Both the position numbers and the translations under genes were made by a program. Positions 1-8,768 of a stretch of 64,000 nucleotides of DNA are shown piece after piece. The DNA is taken from positions 186,001-250,000 of the forward strand of contig JAOXRS010000066.1 of NCBI GenBank assembly GCA_025800385.1. Direction: 5' to 3'. This stretch comes from Candidatus Albibeggiatoa sp. nov. NOAA. GTDB lineage: Bacteria; Pseudomonadota; Gammaproteobacteria; Beggiatoales; Beggiatoaceae. The stretch's first letter is position 1; each line of letters opens with the position of its first letter. A model generated the notes under the pieces. The model made no database searches. It had not been told where the DNA came from and saw only the letters and a list, made by a program, of their open reading frames with translations.

Positions 1-738
1 AATCTTAAAGCGTTGCGGACAACCACCACGGATTTTGATTTTATCAGTCGGGAAGTAGTCTTCTAAATTGTGAGTTTGTTTTAAAGGCTTGGCCAAATAT
101 AAACGAATCTCACTTAATAAGCTGGTATTACCCACTTTTTTACAATGTAATGTTAAATAGTTACGGTTATTTTTACCAAACTCTTGACTGAACGCATTGA
201 GTAAATCTTTGCGCTGTACATATTTACCAACATTTTGGGACACTAACTTGGCAAATTGCGATTGATTTACCATATCGAGTAAATCGTTAGAACGTTTGTA
301 ATATTGGTCAGCACTCATTGTGGTACATGTGCCGTGCTTATACCACTCATGTCGTTGTAAACAACCTTGAACTGATGCAGGCATTGATTGCTTGAGTTCA
401 TTACGTGTTGTTTTGGACAAGTCTAGCTTTGGCATTTTGCACCATGCCATACTTTTATATTGCTTAAAGGTGTAACTATCCATATCGCAATAGCCATAAC
501 CCTGACGCTGTTTGCGAGAAGGCCATAAACCATGCAAAGAAAAGTGGCTTGCACTATAGTCTTTTGCTGTTTGTTTCCGGCATTCAGGTTTTCGACCATG
601 TAATTCACAAAATGCGGGCAACCATGACAAAGCCAATACATAATGATCGAATTCGCCTGATTTAAATTTAGGTTCTGCAAGGACAGGGGCTGAGAGTGCA
701 GCCATGACAACACTCATCAACAAGTATCTAAAAAACAT
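1..738 (-). CDS. Ribonuclease T2 family secreted RNase (3' end outside window)
   Basis: Endoribonuclease of the RNase T2 family, which cleaves single-stranded RNA through a 2',3'-cyclic phosphate. The reading frame is open from the ATG at 738 to base 1, giving 246 codons without a stop, so the C-terminus is missing. Residues 1-21 are a Sec signal peptide ending in AEP, so it should act in the periplasm or outside. Both catalytic signatures are present: HGLWP at residues 69-73 (CAS I) and HEWYKHGTC at 130-138 (CAS II), with the expected His, Glu and Lys. Several paired cysteines fit the disulfides of the family. A shorter reverse-strand reading frame at 423-713 is an out-of-frame shadow. Function is confident; whether it serves nutrient scavenging is inference. 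Confidence 0.9.
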   Translation of the reverse strand, partial: MFFRYLLMSVVMAALSAPVLAEPKFKSGEFDHYVLALSWLPAFCELHGRKPECRKQTAKDYSASHFSLHGLWPSRKQRQGYGYCDMDSYTFKQYKSMAWCKMPKLDLSKTTRNELKQSMPASVQGCLQRHEWYKHGTCTTMSADQYYKRSNDLLDMVNQSQFAKLVSQNVGKYVQRKDLLNAFSQEFGKNNRNYLTLHCKKVGNTSLLSEIRLYLAKPLKQTHNLEDYFPTDKIKIRGGCPQRFKI

Positions 739-829
739 AGGTGGTTTTCCTGAAAGAGAGGTTATTAGTTTTTTTATTCTGTAATAAGATTTTCTGTTGA
801 ACTGGACAATATTGCAAGTAGAAAAGTAA

Positions 830-1618
830 TTATTTTTGACTCAGTTCTAAACGTTTTTGTGCATGATGCACCAAGCTAAGCGGGGGAGAGGCCATCAGAA
901 AACGTAAATCAATACGACGGTTTAGCTTTTGGTTTGTGTTGTTGACAGGGCGACGCGCTTCATAAGCACTGACACTGATAAGGGCTTGGCGTTGAGGGTT
1001 TTGTAATCGATCCAAAGTCGGTGCGGAATTAACTAATGCACGATAAGTGTTCAATGCTCTGGCGACAGAAAGTGACCAATTATCTTTAAATTGTGCATTG
1101 TGAATCGGTTGGTCATCGGTATGGCCTTCAATGAAAATCGCTTCTAAACGTGCTTTATTGTCTGAACTTTCACAGTTGATAGGCATTTCATCGAGTGGCG
1201 CAATGGCATAACAAGGCAATACTTTTGCTAACACACCCGCAAGCTCTTGAATCATCTGTTGTCCTTCAGGACGAAATGTCGCTTTACCTGAACCAAATAG
1301 TAGTGATTCGGGTAAACGCAGCACGCCATTTTCCATATCCACCAACACACGTACGCCTTGACCTTCAAGCTCATGCTCTATTTCACTTAACATCATTTGT
1401 TGCACCATATTATTGCTTGTAATACGGTCAACAATGCGCTCTAAACTTTGTTTTTCATATTGAGTTTGTTGAGCTTCTGCATCAGACTGAGATTCCGCTT
1501 CACGCAGATTCAATGCAAATGCCATCAAAATAATAATAAAAATAAACAACAAACCAACCATCAAGTCACTTAATGAGGCCAGATAACTTTCTTCAGCAGG
1601 AGCATGTTCTGTTGCCAT
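830..1618 (-). CDS. MotB/ZorB-like OmpA-domain inner-membrane protein
   Basis: A 262-residue protein with one N-terminal transmembrane helix (about 20-37) and a C-terminal OmpA/MotB peptidoglycan-binding domain (about 120-250, with the FIEGHTDDQPI and NRRIDLRF motifs). An Asp at position 18 in LSDLMVG, just before the helix, matches the proton-path Asp of MotB, ExbD/TolR-like and ZorB proteins. A short coiled segment (about 40-75) links the two parts. I chose the ATG at 1618 because the frame upstream (to 1681) encodes an unlikely hydrophilic leader; neither start has a clear ribosome site. No MotA/ZorA-like partner lies next to it: upstream is 444 bases without a gene and downstream is the RNase. 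It could be a stator subunit or cell-wall anchor; the exact role is unknown. Confidence 0.8.
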   Translation of the reverse strand: MATEHAPAEESYLASLSDLMVGLLFIFIIILMAFALNLREAESQSDAEAQQTQYEKQSLERIVDRITSNNMVQQMMLSEIEHELEGQGVRVLVDMENGVLRLPESLLFGSGKATFRPEGQQMIQELAGVLAKVLPCYAIAPLDEMPINCESSDNKARLEAIFIEGHTDDQPIHNAQFKDNWSLSVARALNTYRALVNSAPTLDRLQNPQRQALISVSAYEARRPVNNTNQKLNRRIDLRFLMASPPLSLVHHAQKRLELSQK

Positions 1619-2062
1619 TGGTATGTGTATTTTCAGTGAGAAGGATATATTTATTCTAGTGTAGATATAATATAATTTCAATGAAAAATTTCTTATATAA
1701 CAAAATAATGGAATATATACTTAATAAATCACTTTAACTTTCAAATGTGGCAAAAATACATGTTTGGTTGCTGATATATACAATTAGCAAACAGGTTCAT
1801 GCAACTTAAAAATGGGAATAATCTTATTTGAATGGTGATTATTTAAAAATAGAGAAGATGATAATGCCTAACATTTTTGTAACATAGGAAGCTACAACAT
1901 TTAAGGAGAGAAAGAGCAGATCGTTTAAGTGGCGAAATTAATTAGAACAAAACACCAATATTGATGGGAATGTTATTACACAGCTGAATAGAAAACAGAA
2001 TGATTTTTAAGGAAGGGGGAAATGCTCGCTACCGAGTTGATAACGAGCAGATACACTAAAAA
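1619..2062. other. Non-coding AT-rich gap between gltA and the MotB-like gene
   Basis: There is no reading frame with a plausible start and ribosome site here. It must hold the promoter of the MotB-like gene on the minus strand and the 3' end of the gltA transcript. Apart from the hairpin at 2023-2049 I see no repeat or recognisable RNA. Confidence 0.5.
2023..2049 (-). terminator. Weak hairpin downstream of gltA
   Basis: TGCTCG (2023-2028) pairs with CGAGCA (2044-2049), with two further pairs inside after one mismatch. It begins 14 bases after the gltA stop on the minus strand and is followed by a pyrimidine-rich rather than a pure T tract, so it is only a possible terminator. Confidence 0.35.
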
Positions 2063-3361
2063 TTAACGCTGAGCGATTGGAGTGTAATCACGCGCTGCAT
2101 AACCTGTGTATACTTGACGTGGACGACCGATCTTCAAGCTTGGCTCTTCGATCATTTCTTTCCACTGTGCAATCCAACCCACTGAACGCGCAACCGCGAA
2201 TAATGGAGTGAACATGTTAGTTGGGATACCTAATGCACTTAAAATGATGCCTGAGTAGAAGTCAACGTTTGGATATAATTTACGATCTACGAAGTATTCA
2301 TCTTCTAATGCAATACGTTCTAATTCCATTGCAATTTGGAACATTGGTTGTTGATCGCCAGCATCCAATTGCTCCAATAAATCATGACATGCTTTACGAA
2401 TGATAGTCGCACGAGGGTCAAAGTTTTTGTAAACACGGTGACCAAAGCCCATAAGACGTGTTGGGTTTTCTTTGTCTTTAACTTTCTCGATGTAGCTAGG
2501 AATGTTTTTCACATCACCAATTTCATGCAACATCTTAATTACAGCTTCGTTTGCACCACCATGTGCAGGACCCCATAACGTTGCGATACCCGCTGCAACA
2601 CACGCATAAGGATTCGCTTGAGAACTACCTGCTAAACGTACAGTTGATGTACTTGCATTTTGTTCGTGGTCAGCGTGTAAAATCAACATAATGTCTAATG
2701 CACGCACTGCTGTTGCATTCAATGTAGATTCACGGTTAGGTAAATCAAACATCATGTTTGCGAAGTTTTCTACGTAGTTTAAGTCGTGACGTGGATAAAC
2801 ATAAGGACGACCTAATAAATAACGGAAGCTTTTCGCTGCAATTGTAGGCATTTTAGCAACCACACGCATTGCGCACATTTCACGATGCTCTGGGTTGTAA
2901 ATATCTAATTCTTCGTGATAAAAACTTGACATACCACCCATAACACCTACTAACATAGACATAGGATGCGCGTCGCGTTTGAAACCATTGAAGAAGTTGA
3001 TTAAAGATTCATGCAATAAAGATAAGCGTTTGATCTTTGACTCAAAGTCAGCCATCTCTGTTTGAGTAGGTAATTCACCATTGAGTAATAAATAGCAAAC
3101 TTCTAAATAAGTACTATTTTCTGCTAACTGGTCAATAGGATAACCACGGTGTAATAAAATACCATTTTCACCGTCGATGTAGCTGATTGCACTTTCTGTG
3201 CTGGCAGTTGTTACGAATGCAGGGTCATAAGTAAACATGCCTAATTCTTTGGCAATACCTTGACATTCAATGACTGGCTGTCCAAGAGTACCTTTACGGA
3301 CAGGACACTCAACCGACTTACCCGATGTGTTATCCGTAATTGTGACAGTTTCAGTACTCAT
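2063..3361 (-). CDS. gltA: Citrate synthase (type II)
   Basis: Condenses oxaloacetate with acetyl-CoA to citrate, the entry step of the TCA cycle, in the cytoplasm. The 432-residue length is typical of hexameric type II bacterial citrate synthases. Catalytic His regions are visible in [11 protein letters not shown] and [14 protein letters not shown], followed by the C-terminal region that carries the catalytic Asp. The N-terminal beta-rich segment (about 1-50), typical of the NADH-sensitive type II enzymes, is present. The ATG at 3361 is preceded by a GGGGG ribosome site. It stands alone with about 400 bases of upstream DNA. Identity is very secure. Confidence 0.97.
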   Translation of the reverse strand: MSTETVTITDNTSGKSVECPVRKGTLGQPVIECQGIAKELGMFTYDPAFVTTASTESAISYIDGENGILLHRGYPIDQLAENSTYLEVCYLLLNGELPTQTEMADFESKIKRLSLLHESLINFFNGFKRDAHPMSMLVGVMGGMSSFYHEELDIYNPEHREMCAMRVVAKMPTIAAKSFRYLLGRPYVYPRHDLNYVENFANMMFDLPNRESTLNATAVRALDIMLILHADHEQNASTSTVRLAGSSQANPYACVAAGIATLWGPAHGGANEAVIKMLHEIGDVKNIPSYIEKVKDKENPTRLMGFGHRVYKNFDPRATIIRKACHDLLEQLDAGDQQPMFQIAMELERIALEDEYFVDRKLYPNVDFYSGIILSALGIPTNMFTPLFAVARSVGWIAQWKEMIEEPSLKIGRPRQVYTGYAARDYTPIAQR

Positions 3362-3761
3362 TATACCCCCTTTTGATGTAGGAAAAGGCCAACAGTTAAA
3401 TCATGCGAAAAAGTGATTTATAGGTTAGAATCAATCTTGCCGCACTGCAACAATAAAGTAACAGAAATAGAGATTAGATGACAACATTTGGTCTTTATTT
3501 AGCCAGATTTTTTGGCCGTGCGCTCTAAATAACACGTTGAAAATAAAGAGGTATATACCTACAAAAAACTTTTTCTATAAAAATATTTTTCAGTTTGTAT
3601 AAAGTTTTATATATACAAAACCTTAGCGTATTATCCGTACTTCGACTATAAAGTCAATTAATTTATTAATAAGTTTAGTTATAGAAGTGTTTTTCCATAT
3701 CACAATATTTAAGCTAAACTGATAGAATTTATATTATGTAATCAACGAGTAATCTAAAAAT
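3362..3761. other. Divergent intergenic region of gltA and gspH
   Basis: 400 AT-rich bases holding the divergent promoters of gltA (minus) and gspH (plus). No reading frame of its own. The only structured element noticed is the palindrome at 3549-3560. Confidence 0.5.
3549..3560. promoter_or_regulatory. 12-bp perfect palindrome, possible operator
   Basis: AGGTATATACCT is a perfect 12-base inverted repeat about 190 bases upstream of gltA and 200 bases upstream of gspH. It could be a dimeric regulator site, but an AT-rich core of this size can arise by chance; no known consensus is matched. Confidence 0.25.
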
Positions 3762-4256
3762 ATGATACAAAAAAATCTGGGTTTTACCCTAATTGAATTA
3801 ATTGTCGTCATGGCACTGATTGCAATGGCTGCTGCTTTAGTCGTGCCGCGGATTAATGCCAGCCAGTCTACATTATTCCAATCTGATGTGCGTGAGGCGT
3901 TAACGGTTTTAAAATATGGGCGACGCATGGCGATTATTCAGGGAAAAGATTCAACTGTCAGCTTGCAAAGTAATTCACAGCAAACAGAACGCCCCAAAAG
4001 ATTAAATCCTGAACGTTGGATTGCAAGAGCTTCTAGTTTACAGTGCCAGTCAAAGCAGAATGAAGAAGACGAAAAAGACAGTAAAAAAGATGAAGAAAAG
4101 AAAAAAGATATGACATGTAATATTACATTTTATCCAGAAGGTGGTAGTAGTGGCAGCGAAATTTTATTGAGTTTTCAGCATTATCGCGCCAAAATTACAT
4201 TGAATCCATTAACAGGCAAAGCAAGCTGGGAAATGTTGGAGCACGAACGTGAATAA
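3762..4256 (+). CDS. gspH: Type II secretion minor pseudopilin GspH
   Basis: Minor pseudopilin at the tip of the type II secretion pseudopilus. The N-terminus is a class III prepilin leader: cleavage is expected after Gly7 before FTLIEL, with the conserved Glu at +5 and a hydrophobic helix to about residue 28. A GspH-like globular domain follows (164 residues in total, normal size). Residues about 96-115 form an extremely charged Glu/Asp/Lys insert lying between two cysteines (in LQCQSKQ and DMTCNITF), which is unusual. The 3' end overlaps gspI by 8 bases, as in T2SS operons. No other gsp genes follow; gspG and gspL lie at 41.5 and 54.9 kb. Name rests on order (H then I) and N-terminal features. 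Confidence 0.85.
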   Translation: MIQKNLGFTLIELIVVMALIAMAAALVVPRINASQSTLFQSDVREALTVLKYGRRMAIIQGKDSTVSLQSNSQQTERPKRLNPERWIARASSLQCQSKQNEEDEKDSKKDEEKKKDMTCNITFYPEGGSSGSEILLSFQHYRAKITLNPLTGKASWEMLEHERE

Positions 4257-4626
4257 ACAAGAAGGTTTTACTTTGTTAGAAATTATCATTGCGATGGCGA
4301 TTATTGCAATGGCTTTGGGTACAAGCTTTAGTTTATTAGCCAATAGTAAACGTCTTGCATTTAAGGCAGCGTATCAAATTGAACAAGTTGTATTTTTGCG
4401 TTCAGCAGTCAATATTTCACAATTGCGTGAAGAGCCTGAATATCCAGAACATCCTGACGATCATGTGCGCAATTTGGAGCTGGAAACAGAAGATGTTTTA
4501 GAACCACCTGTGCGGCAAACCAGCAAAATCCAGTTAGGGGTTGAACCTTACATGCTAGAAGACAGTGAGCGTGGAATAAAAATCCCTATTTTACGTTTGA
4601 AAAAGTTAAAAATTGGAGAGTCATAA
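4249..4626 (+). CDS. gspI: Type II secretion minor pseudopilin GspI
   Basis: Second minor pseudopilin, thought to nucleate the pseudopilus with GspJ and GspK. The leader cleaves after Gly6 before FTLLEI, with Glu at +5, followed by a hydrophobic helix to about residue 30. The 125-residue length is usual for GspI. It overlaps gspH by 8 bases and so is probably translationally coupled. The expected gspJ and gspK are absent: the next gene is on the opposite strand and even overlaps this stop by 6 bases. The T2SS role is confident; the choice of I over another minor pseudopilin rests on position and length. Confidence 0.82.
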   Translation: MNKQEGFTLLEIIIAMAIIAMALGTSFSLLANSKRLAFKAAYQIEQVVFLRSAVNISQLREEPEYPEHPDDHVRNLELETEDVLEPPVRQTSKIQLGVEPYMLEDSERGIKIPILRLKKLKIGES

Positions 4627-5085
4627 TTCAGATTGTTTATCAACTGTAAGTTTGTTTTTATGGAGTTTACACAAAATTAGAAATGTACTTGCTAATATCA
4701 AAACCAATAGCATAAGGCTATAGGCGATTATTTTTAAAGATAAACCATATAGCAAAAGCATATTTTCTATGAATAGATAAACAGGAATCAGATTAATCAG
4801 TTGATCGCGCTGTTTGATTGTTAATATCAATCCAGAAATAATAAGGCTGAAGTACAAATAGTCAGTGCTGTCTACTGTTATATCAAACTCAAGCACAACA
4901 TATTTAAATATAATAGGTAGATAAATCGCTGCTTTAACTAAATTCGGGTGATTGCCATAAAAACTACCGTCGTCATTTGCATAGTCCCCTGTACACAAAA
5001 GCTGAGTCAGCGCAGCGAGCAGGATTGTTTCTATCCATAAAGCTATAAAATATATGCTTATTGTAAATCCTGATATATCATCCAC
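4621..5085 (-). CDS. Small polytopic membrane protein of unknown function
   Basis: A 154-residue hydrophobic protein with about four membrane segments (near 5-30, 50-66, 78-90 and 100-140) and a short basic C-terminal tail. I do not recognise a family. The start is a GTG at 5085 with GAGG eight bases upstream; 26 bases separate it from the stop of the upstream periplasmic binding protein, so the two are probably one transcript. Its stop overlaps the convergent gspI stop by 6 bases. It may assist the binding protein, but nothing in the sequence proves it. Confidence 0.65.
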   Translation of the reverse strand: MDDISGFTISIYFIALWIETILLAALTQLLCTGDYANDDGSFYGNHPNLVKAAIYLPIIFKYVVLEFDITVDSTDYLYFSLIISGLILTIKQRDQLINLIPVYLFIENMLLLYGLSLKIIAYSLMLLVLILASTFLILCKLHKNKLTVDKQSEL

Positions 5086-5111
5086 GCTATGACCTCATCA
5101 TTTACAAAGGT

Positions 5112-6080
5112 TTACTCTTGTCCAACAACATTGACGACCTTTAATAACTCAGCATTAAATTCAATACCTAAGCGTTTGGCTAATTTCACATTGATGAAAG
5201 TTTCGCCCGTTCGGTTTTTCACTATAGGCATTGAGCTAGGTGGATGGTCTTTTAAAATACTTAATGCGGCTTTTGCTGCCCAACGACCTTGTTCTTCTGC
5301 AGATTTAGTAATGCTATAGACTGCAAATTGTGTCATCCAATCTAGTGTATTCCCCGTCACAATTTTAGTTTCTTTCAAAATAAACTGTTCTGCTAATGCA
5401 TTGTCCCAGCCTTTAAGTGGATGATTTAGTAGAAGCAATATATCGGCTTCTGTTTGCAAACGCTTGTAGGCTTTTTTCCATTCATTAAAATCACTTACAT
5501 AATAAATCTTATGATATTGAATGTTGTGAACAGATTGTTGGTATTTTACATTTTTGCGTACCGATAAATTGTCCACGGCTAATACGCCAATACGATTGCC
5601 TTTCGCATAACGAGAAAGACGCTTGATTAAGATATGAGATAAATCGACTTCGATCATGCCTGTGACGTTTTTGTAAGGATAACCATATATTGAAGCATCC
5701 CAATTCACACCACAGAATACAAAAGGTAAATCTGTGTCTTTATAAAACGGTTTGACTATATATTTAGAAGCATTGTCATCAGAGACTATGACAACATCAG
5801 GATTGAGTTTTTCAATTAATTGGCGAGCTTTATCAGCTGTGGCCAGTTTGAACTGTTCTGACGTATTGCGTTTGGTATCCATCTCAAAGGTATGCAAACT
5901 TAAATAGCCTTTATCCATGTGCGGCTTTAATATCATTTTAATGCTTTGTTGCAAATCTGCACTCCAAGGATATTCTGAGTGATAAGAGTCAATGTGCAGA
6001 ATTTTTTTGTGTGATGAATATTCACTTGCAGATAAATGAAAGGAGAGAATGAGTAGTAAGGTAGTTAAAAGCAACTTCAC
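5112..6080 (-). CDS. ABC-type periplasmic substrate-binding protein (ABC_sub_bind family)
   Basis: A 322-residue exported protein with a Sec signal peptide (about 1-18, ending LSASEYS) and the start KILHIDSYHSEYPWSAD, characteristic of the PF04392-like type I periplasmic binding fold. The region with PDVVIVSDDNASKY and LPFVFCGVNWDAS is the nucleotide-free Rossmann-type lobe. No permease or ATPase lies nearby, and in this family such proteins are often sensor inputs rather than transport receptors; the ligand cannot be told. A possible Fur-like sequence lies about 170 bases upstream. It is followed on the same strand by a small membrane protein. Confidence 0.8.
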   Translation of the reverse strand: MKLLLTTLLLILSFHLSASEYSSHKKILHIDSYHSEYPWSADLQQSIKMILKPHMDKGYLSLHTFEMDTKRNTSEQFKLATADKARQLIEKLNPDVVIVSDDNASKYIVKPFYKDTDLPFVFCGVNWDASIYGYPYKNVTGMIEVDLSHILIKRLSRYAKGNRIGVLAVDNLSVRKNVKYQQSVHNIQYHKIYYVSDFNEWKKAYKRLQTEADILLLLNHPLKGWDNALAEQFILKETKIVTGNTLDWMTQFAVYSITKSAEEQGRWAAKAALSILKDHPPSSMPIVKNRTGETFINVKLAKRLGIEFNAELLKVVNVVGQE

Positions 6081-6581
6081 AGGTATGTCCTATCTTAACT
6101 AAATAAAGCTTTCTTTGACTAACTCACATTATAGGAGGTAGTTAAAAAGGGCTATTCTAATAGATGTAGAGTTAATTGTATGCACTTTGTCATGATTAAA
6201 TGGCATTCTTGCTAGTCGGGTGGCTTATTATAAGAGTTATACTATGTTAATAATGAGAATCTAAATCAATCTTTTCAAGATTCAAAGGTTTTCAAAGTTT
6301 ATTATAATTCTCAAGCATATTTAAAACTTTGTTAATTATTCAACTCTAATTTAGGGTGTATTTTGAACAATATAGGGTGGATTTATAGATATTAAGAATT
6401 AAAGCTTAGTTAACTTTAATTACTTGTTCTGCACTTCAATAATACCTATAATCGTGAATTATGTCTCATCTAAAAAGTTATCAAATTTAGAATATAAAAT
6501 ATATTTCAAATATCTAGCTTAGCAATAGAAATTAATGTGACACAATTGCTTAGTGGTATCAAACCCGTGGGAGAAAATAAA
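6081..6581. other. Divergent intergenic region, about 500 AT-rich bases
   Basis: This region separates two divergent genes. It contains the Fur-like sequence at 6249-6267 and otherwise only AT-rich DNA without a plausible small gene. A GTG at 6537 extends the downstream frame by 15 codons but lacks a ribosome site. Confidence 0.5.
6249..6267. promoter_or_regulatory. Candidate Fur box
   Basis: AATAATGAGAATCTAAATC matches 14 of 19 positions of the classical Fur consensus by eye. It sits about 170 bases upstream of the binding-protein gene at 6080 (minus) and 315 bases upstream of the gene at 6582. AT-rich background raises the chance of a false match. Confidence 0.35.
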
Positions 6582-7067
6582 ATGGGAAATAAATTGCATA
6601 TTGATGGTGATGTAAATGGCTCAAGTATTAATGTTGGTGGTAATGGCGTTAAGCAGGTTGTAAATGGCATAGAAGCGCAGTCAGATATTGATGATGAAAA
6701 AATTTCAACAAATACAAGTGTTAAGGTAAATAAACTAGCTACTAAAATTACTGTAGGTATATTTTCAGTTTTAGGCTTATTGTTAGTTTTTTATTTAGGC
6801 TTTATGTCTGCGCCTCTAACTTGTACCTACTCCATTTGGCTAAAAGATCGCAGTACCCTAAAAACAATTACCAATGCCAAAACCATTTTTAATTACCAAA
6901 ATGATAATTATGTTTTTTATCCTGATTCAGAAGGATTTTACAAAGGTTCACTAGAATGTGATAAAAATGAAGGACGAATTCACGTTGAAGCAAAAGGTTA
7001 TCAAGTTTATGAGCGTAATTTTCGACTAGATAATACCATGCAAGAAATCCGCTTAATACCTGAGTAA
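6582..7067 (+). CDS. Single-pass membrane protein with glycine/asparagine-rich N-terminal motif
   Basis: 161 residues. The ATG at 6582 is preceded by GGGAG at good spacing; a GTG at 6537 is less likely. Residues 4-32 carry HIDGDVNGSSINVGG followed by a related NGV/NGI stretch, a short glycine/asparagine beta-type motif that I know from the N-termini of bacterial multidomain NTPase and protease proteins. A transmembrane helix follows at about 54-75, and the C-terminal 80 residues (with IHVEAKGYQVYERNF) resemble a small beta-sandwich of PEGA or carboxypeptidase-regulatory type. No enzymatic motif is visible. It stands alone between a long AT-rich gap and the convergent rlmB. Function unknown. 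Confidence 0.6.
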   Translation: MGNKLHIDGDVNGSSINVGGNGVKQVVNGIEAQSDIDDEKISTNTSVKVNKLATKITVGIFSVLGLLLVFYLGFMSAPLTCTYSIWLKDRSTLKTITNAKTIFNYQNDNYVFYPDSEGFYKGSLECDKNEGRIHVEAKGYQVYERNFRLDNTMQEIRLIPE

Positions 7068-7070
7068 ACA

Positions 7071-7098
7071 CTGCTTCATCTCGATATTAGTGAAGCAG
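7071..7098. terminator. Bidirectional hairpin terminator
   Basis: CTGCTTCA (7071-7078) and TGAAGCAG (7091-7098) form a perfect 8-bp stem with a 12-base loop between two convergent genes, 3 bases after one stop and 11 before the other. No long T tract, so termination strength is uncertain. Confidence 0.6.
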
Positions 7099-7109
7099 CT
7101 GATTAAATA

Positions 7110-7856
7110 TTACTGATTTAAGCGTTGTTTCACGACTTCATACAAACAGACACCTGTCGCAACAGATACATTTAAGCTTTCAACTGAGCCTAACATCGGC
7201 AACTTAACCAATTCATCACAATGTTCTTCGGTTAAGCGGCGTAAGCCTGTCCCTTCTGCGCCCATTACCATCGCAATATTAGCGGTAAAGTCCACATCAT
7301 AAATCCATTTCTGGGCATGATCGCTAGTGCCAATCACCCAAATATTTTGCTTTTGCAACCATTGTAGGGTTCTGGCTAAGTTGGTAACTTGGATGAAAGG
7401 AATCGTCGTTGCTGCACCACAAGCCACTTTATGTACAGTGGGTGATAAACCGCAGGCTTTATTTTTCGGGACAATAATTGCGTCCACTCCAGTTGCATCC
7501 GCCGTACGAAAACAAGCACCCAAATTATGTGGGTCTTGCACTTCATCCAATATAAGGAAAAAAGCAGGCTTATCTAATCGTTCGACAATTTTCTGTAGAT
7601 CATTTTCATTTAAAACAGGTTGCGCTTTACAACGTACGACAATGCCTTGATGTTGCCCTTGTTGAGACAATTTATCTAAAGTTTTACGCTGCACCTGATT
7701 AATGGTTAAACCCAAAGGCGTGAGTGCTTCAAGAACAGTTTGTAAACGTTTGTCATGCCGTCCTTCCAAAACCCAAATTTCTAAAATCCGCATTGGGTCA
7801 GACTCAAGCACTTGCTGTACTGCGTGGATGCCAAAAATGGTTTCGGGCTTACTCAT
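7110..7856 (-). CDS. rlmB: 23S rRNA (guanosine-2'-O-)-methyltransferase RlmB
   Basis: SPOUT-class methyltransferase that 2'-O-methylates a guanosine of 23S rRNA (G2251 in E. coli). The N-terminal L30e-like substrate-binding domain covers about 1-80, and the catalytic domain has the three knot motifs: DEVQDPHNLGACFRTADA, VMGAEGTGLRRLT and LNVSVATGVCLYE. Length 248 is normal. The start codon shares one base with the trpA stop (TAATG), so the two are translationally coupled, an arrangement that says little about function because both are housekeeping genes. Confidence 0.95.
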   Translation of the reverse strand: MSKPETIFGIHAVQQVLESDPMRILEIWVLEGRHDKRLQTVLEALTPLGLTINQVQRKTLDKLSQQGQHQGIVVRCKAQPVLNENDLQKIVERLDKPAFFLILDEVQDPHNLGACFRTADATGVDAIIVPKNKACGLSPTVHKVACGAATTIPFIQVTNLARTLQWLQKQNIWVIGTSDHAQKWIYDVDFTANIAMVMGAEGTGLRRLTEEHCDELVKLPMLGSVESLNVSVATGVCLYEVVKQRLNQ

Positions 7857-8656
7857 TAAGCTTCATCCATTGCATGACGTAAGGATTTCACAAAATCACT
7901 CATCGATTCTAATAATTCACCGTGAGGTAAAGTCTCAATACGTTTGACTAAAGCACTACCCACAATCACCGCATCACTGACTTTTGCCACTTTTGCCGCT
8001 GTTTCAGGGTCTTTAATCCCAAAACCCACTCCAATTGGAATATCTGTGTGTTGGCGGATTTGCTGCATTTTTTCATTCACCGCGTTAACATCTAAATTGG
8101 CACTACCCGTCACCCCTTTCAGCGATACATAATATAAGTAGCCAGATGCATAATGTGCCACTTTCTTAATCCGTTCATCATCGCTATTGGGCGCAAGCAA
8201 GAAAATTGGATCAAGCTGATATTGTTTGAAGATTTTTAAAGGCTTTTCTGCTTCTTCAGGTGGCAAGTCCACACTTAAAATACCGTCAACACCTGATTCA
8301 TGTGCAGCTTGTGCAAATGCTTCATAACCCATCATTTCAATTGGATTTAAATAACCCATCAAAACGATAGGAGTCACATTGTCTTTTTCACGGAATGTTT
8401 TCACCATTTCTAAGACATCTTTTAAACGTGTACCTGCTGCTAACGCACGCTCACTGGCTTTTTGAATCACAGGCCCATCCGCCATAGGGTCAGAAAATGG
8501 AATACCCAGTTCAATAATATCCGCGCCTGCATTCACTAACGCGTGCATAAACGGAACGGTAAAGGCTGGCTGTGGGTCACCTGCTGTAATAAAGGGAATT
8601 AAGGCCGTGCGATTTTGCTGTTTGAGACGGTCAAAGCAGTCCTTGATACGTGTCAT
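7856..8656 (-). CDS. trpA: Tryptophan synthase alpha subunit
   Basis: Cleaves indole-3-glycerol phosphate to indole, which is passed to the beta subunit. The 266-residue TIM barrel has the family signature [19 protein letters not shown], which contains the catalytic Glu and Asp, the GVTG loop, and the phosphate-binding GFGI segment. trpB is not adjacent: upstream lie 112 bases and then the GlcD-like gene, and downstream is rlmB with a one-base overlap. The ATG at 8656 has AAAGGA upstream at rather long spacing. Confidence 0.96.
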   Translation of the reverse strand: MTRIKDCFDRLKQQNRTALIPFITAGDPQPAFTVPFMHALVNAGADIIELGIPFSDPMADGPVIQKASERALAAGTRLKDVLEMVKTFREKDNVTPIVLMGYLNPIEMMGYEAFAQAAHESGVDGILSVDLPPEEAEKPLKIFKQYQLDPIFLLAPNSDDERIKKVAHYASGYLYYVSLKGVTGSANLDVNAVNEKMQQIRQHTDIPIGVGFGIKDPETAAKVAKVSDAVIVGSALVKRIETLPHGELLESMSDFVKSLRHAMDEA

Positions 8657-8768
8657 AAAATTCTGTCTATCCTTTCGTGAAATAATTTAAAACAACATCC
8701 TTGTATTCTAACACTCTAGTCATTGATATTGATATAAACTTGAGTGTTTCAGCGCACAAATGTTTGAC

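Noticed and set aside
423-713. Reverse-strand 96-residue reading frame
   Set aside because: It is out of frame with the RNase T2 gene, which has signal peptide and both catalytic motifs; the short frame has no family features.
830-1618. Zorya anti-phage system
   Set aside because: A ZorB-like subunit alone is not a system; no ZorA, ZorC, ZorD or ZorE gene is adjacent, so no defence call is made.
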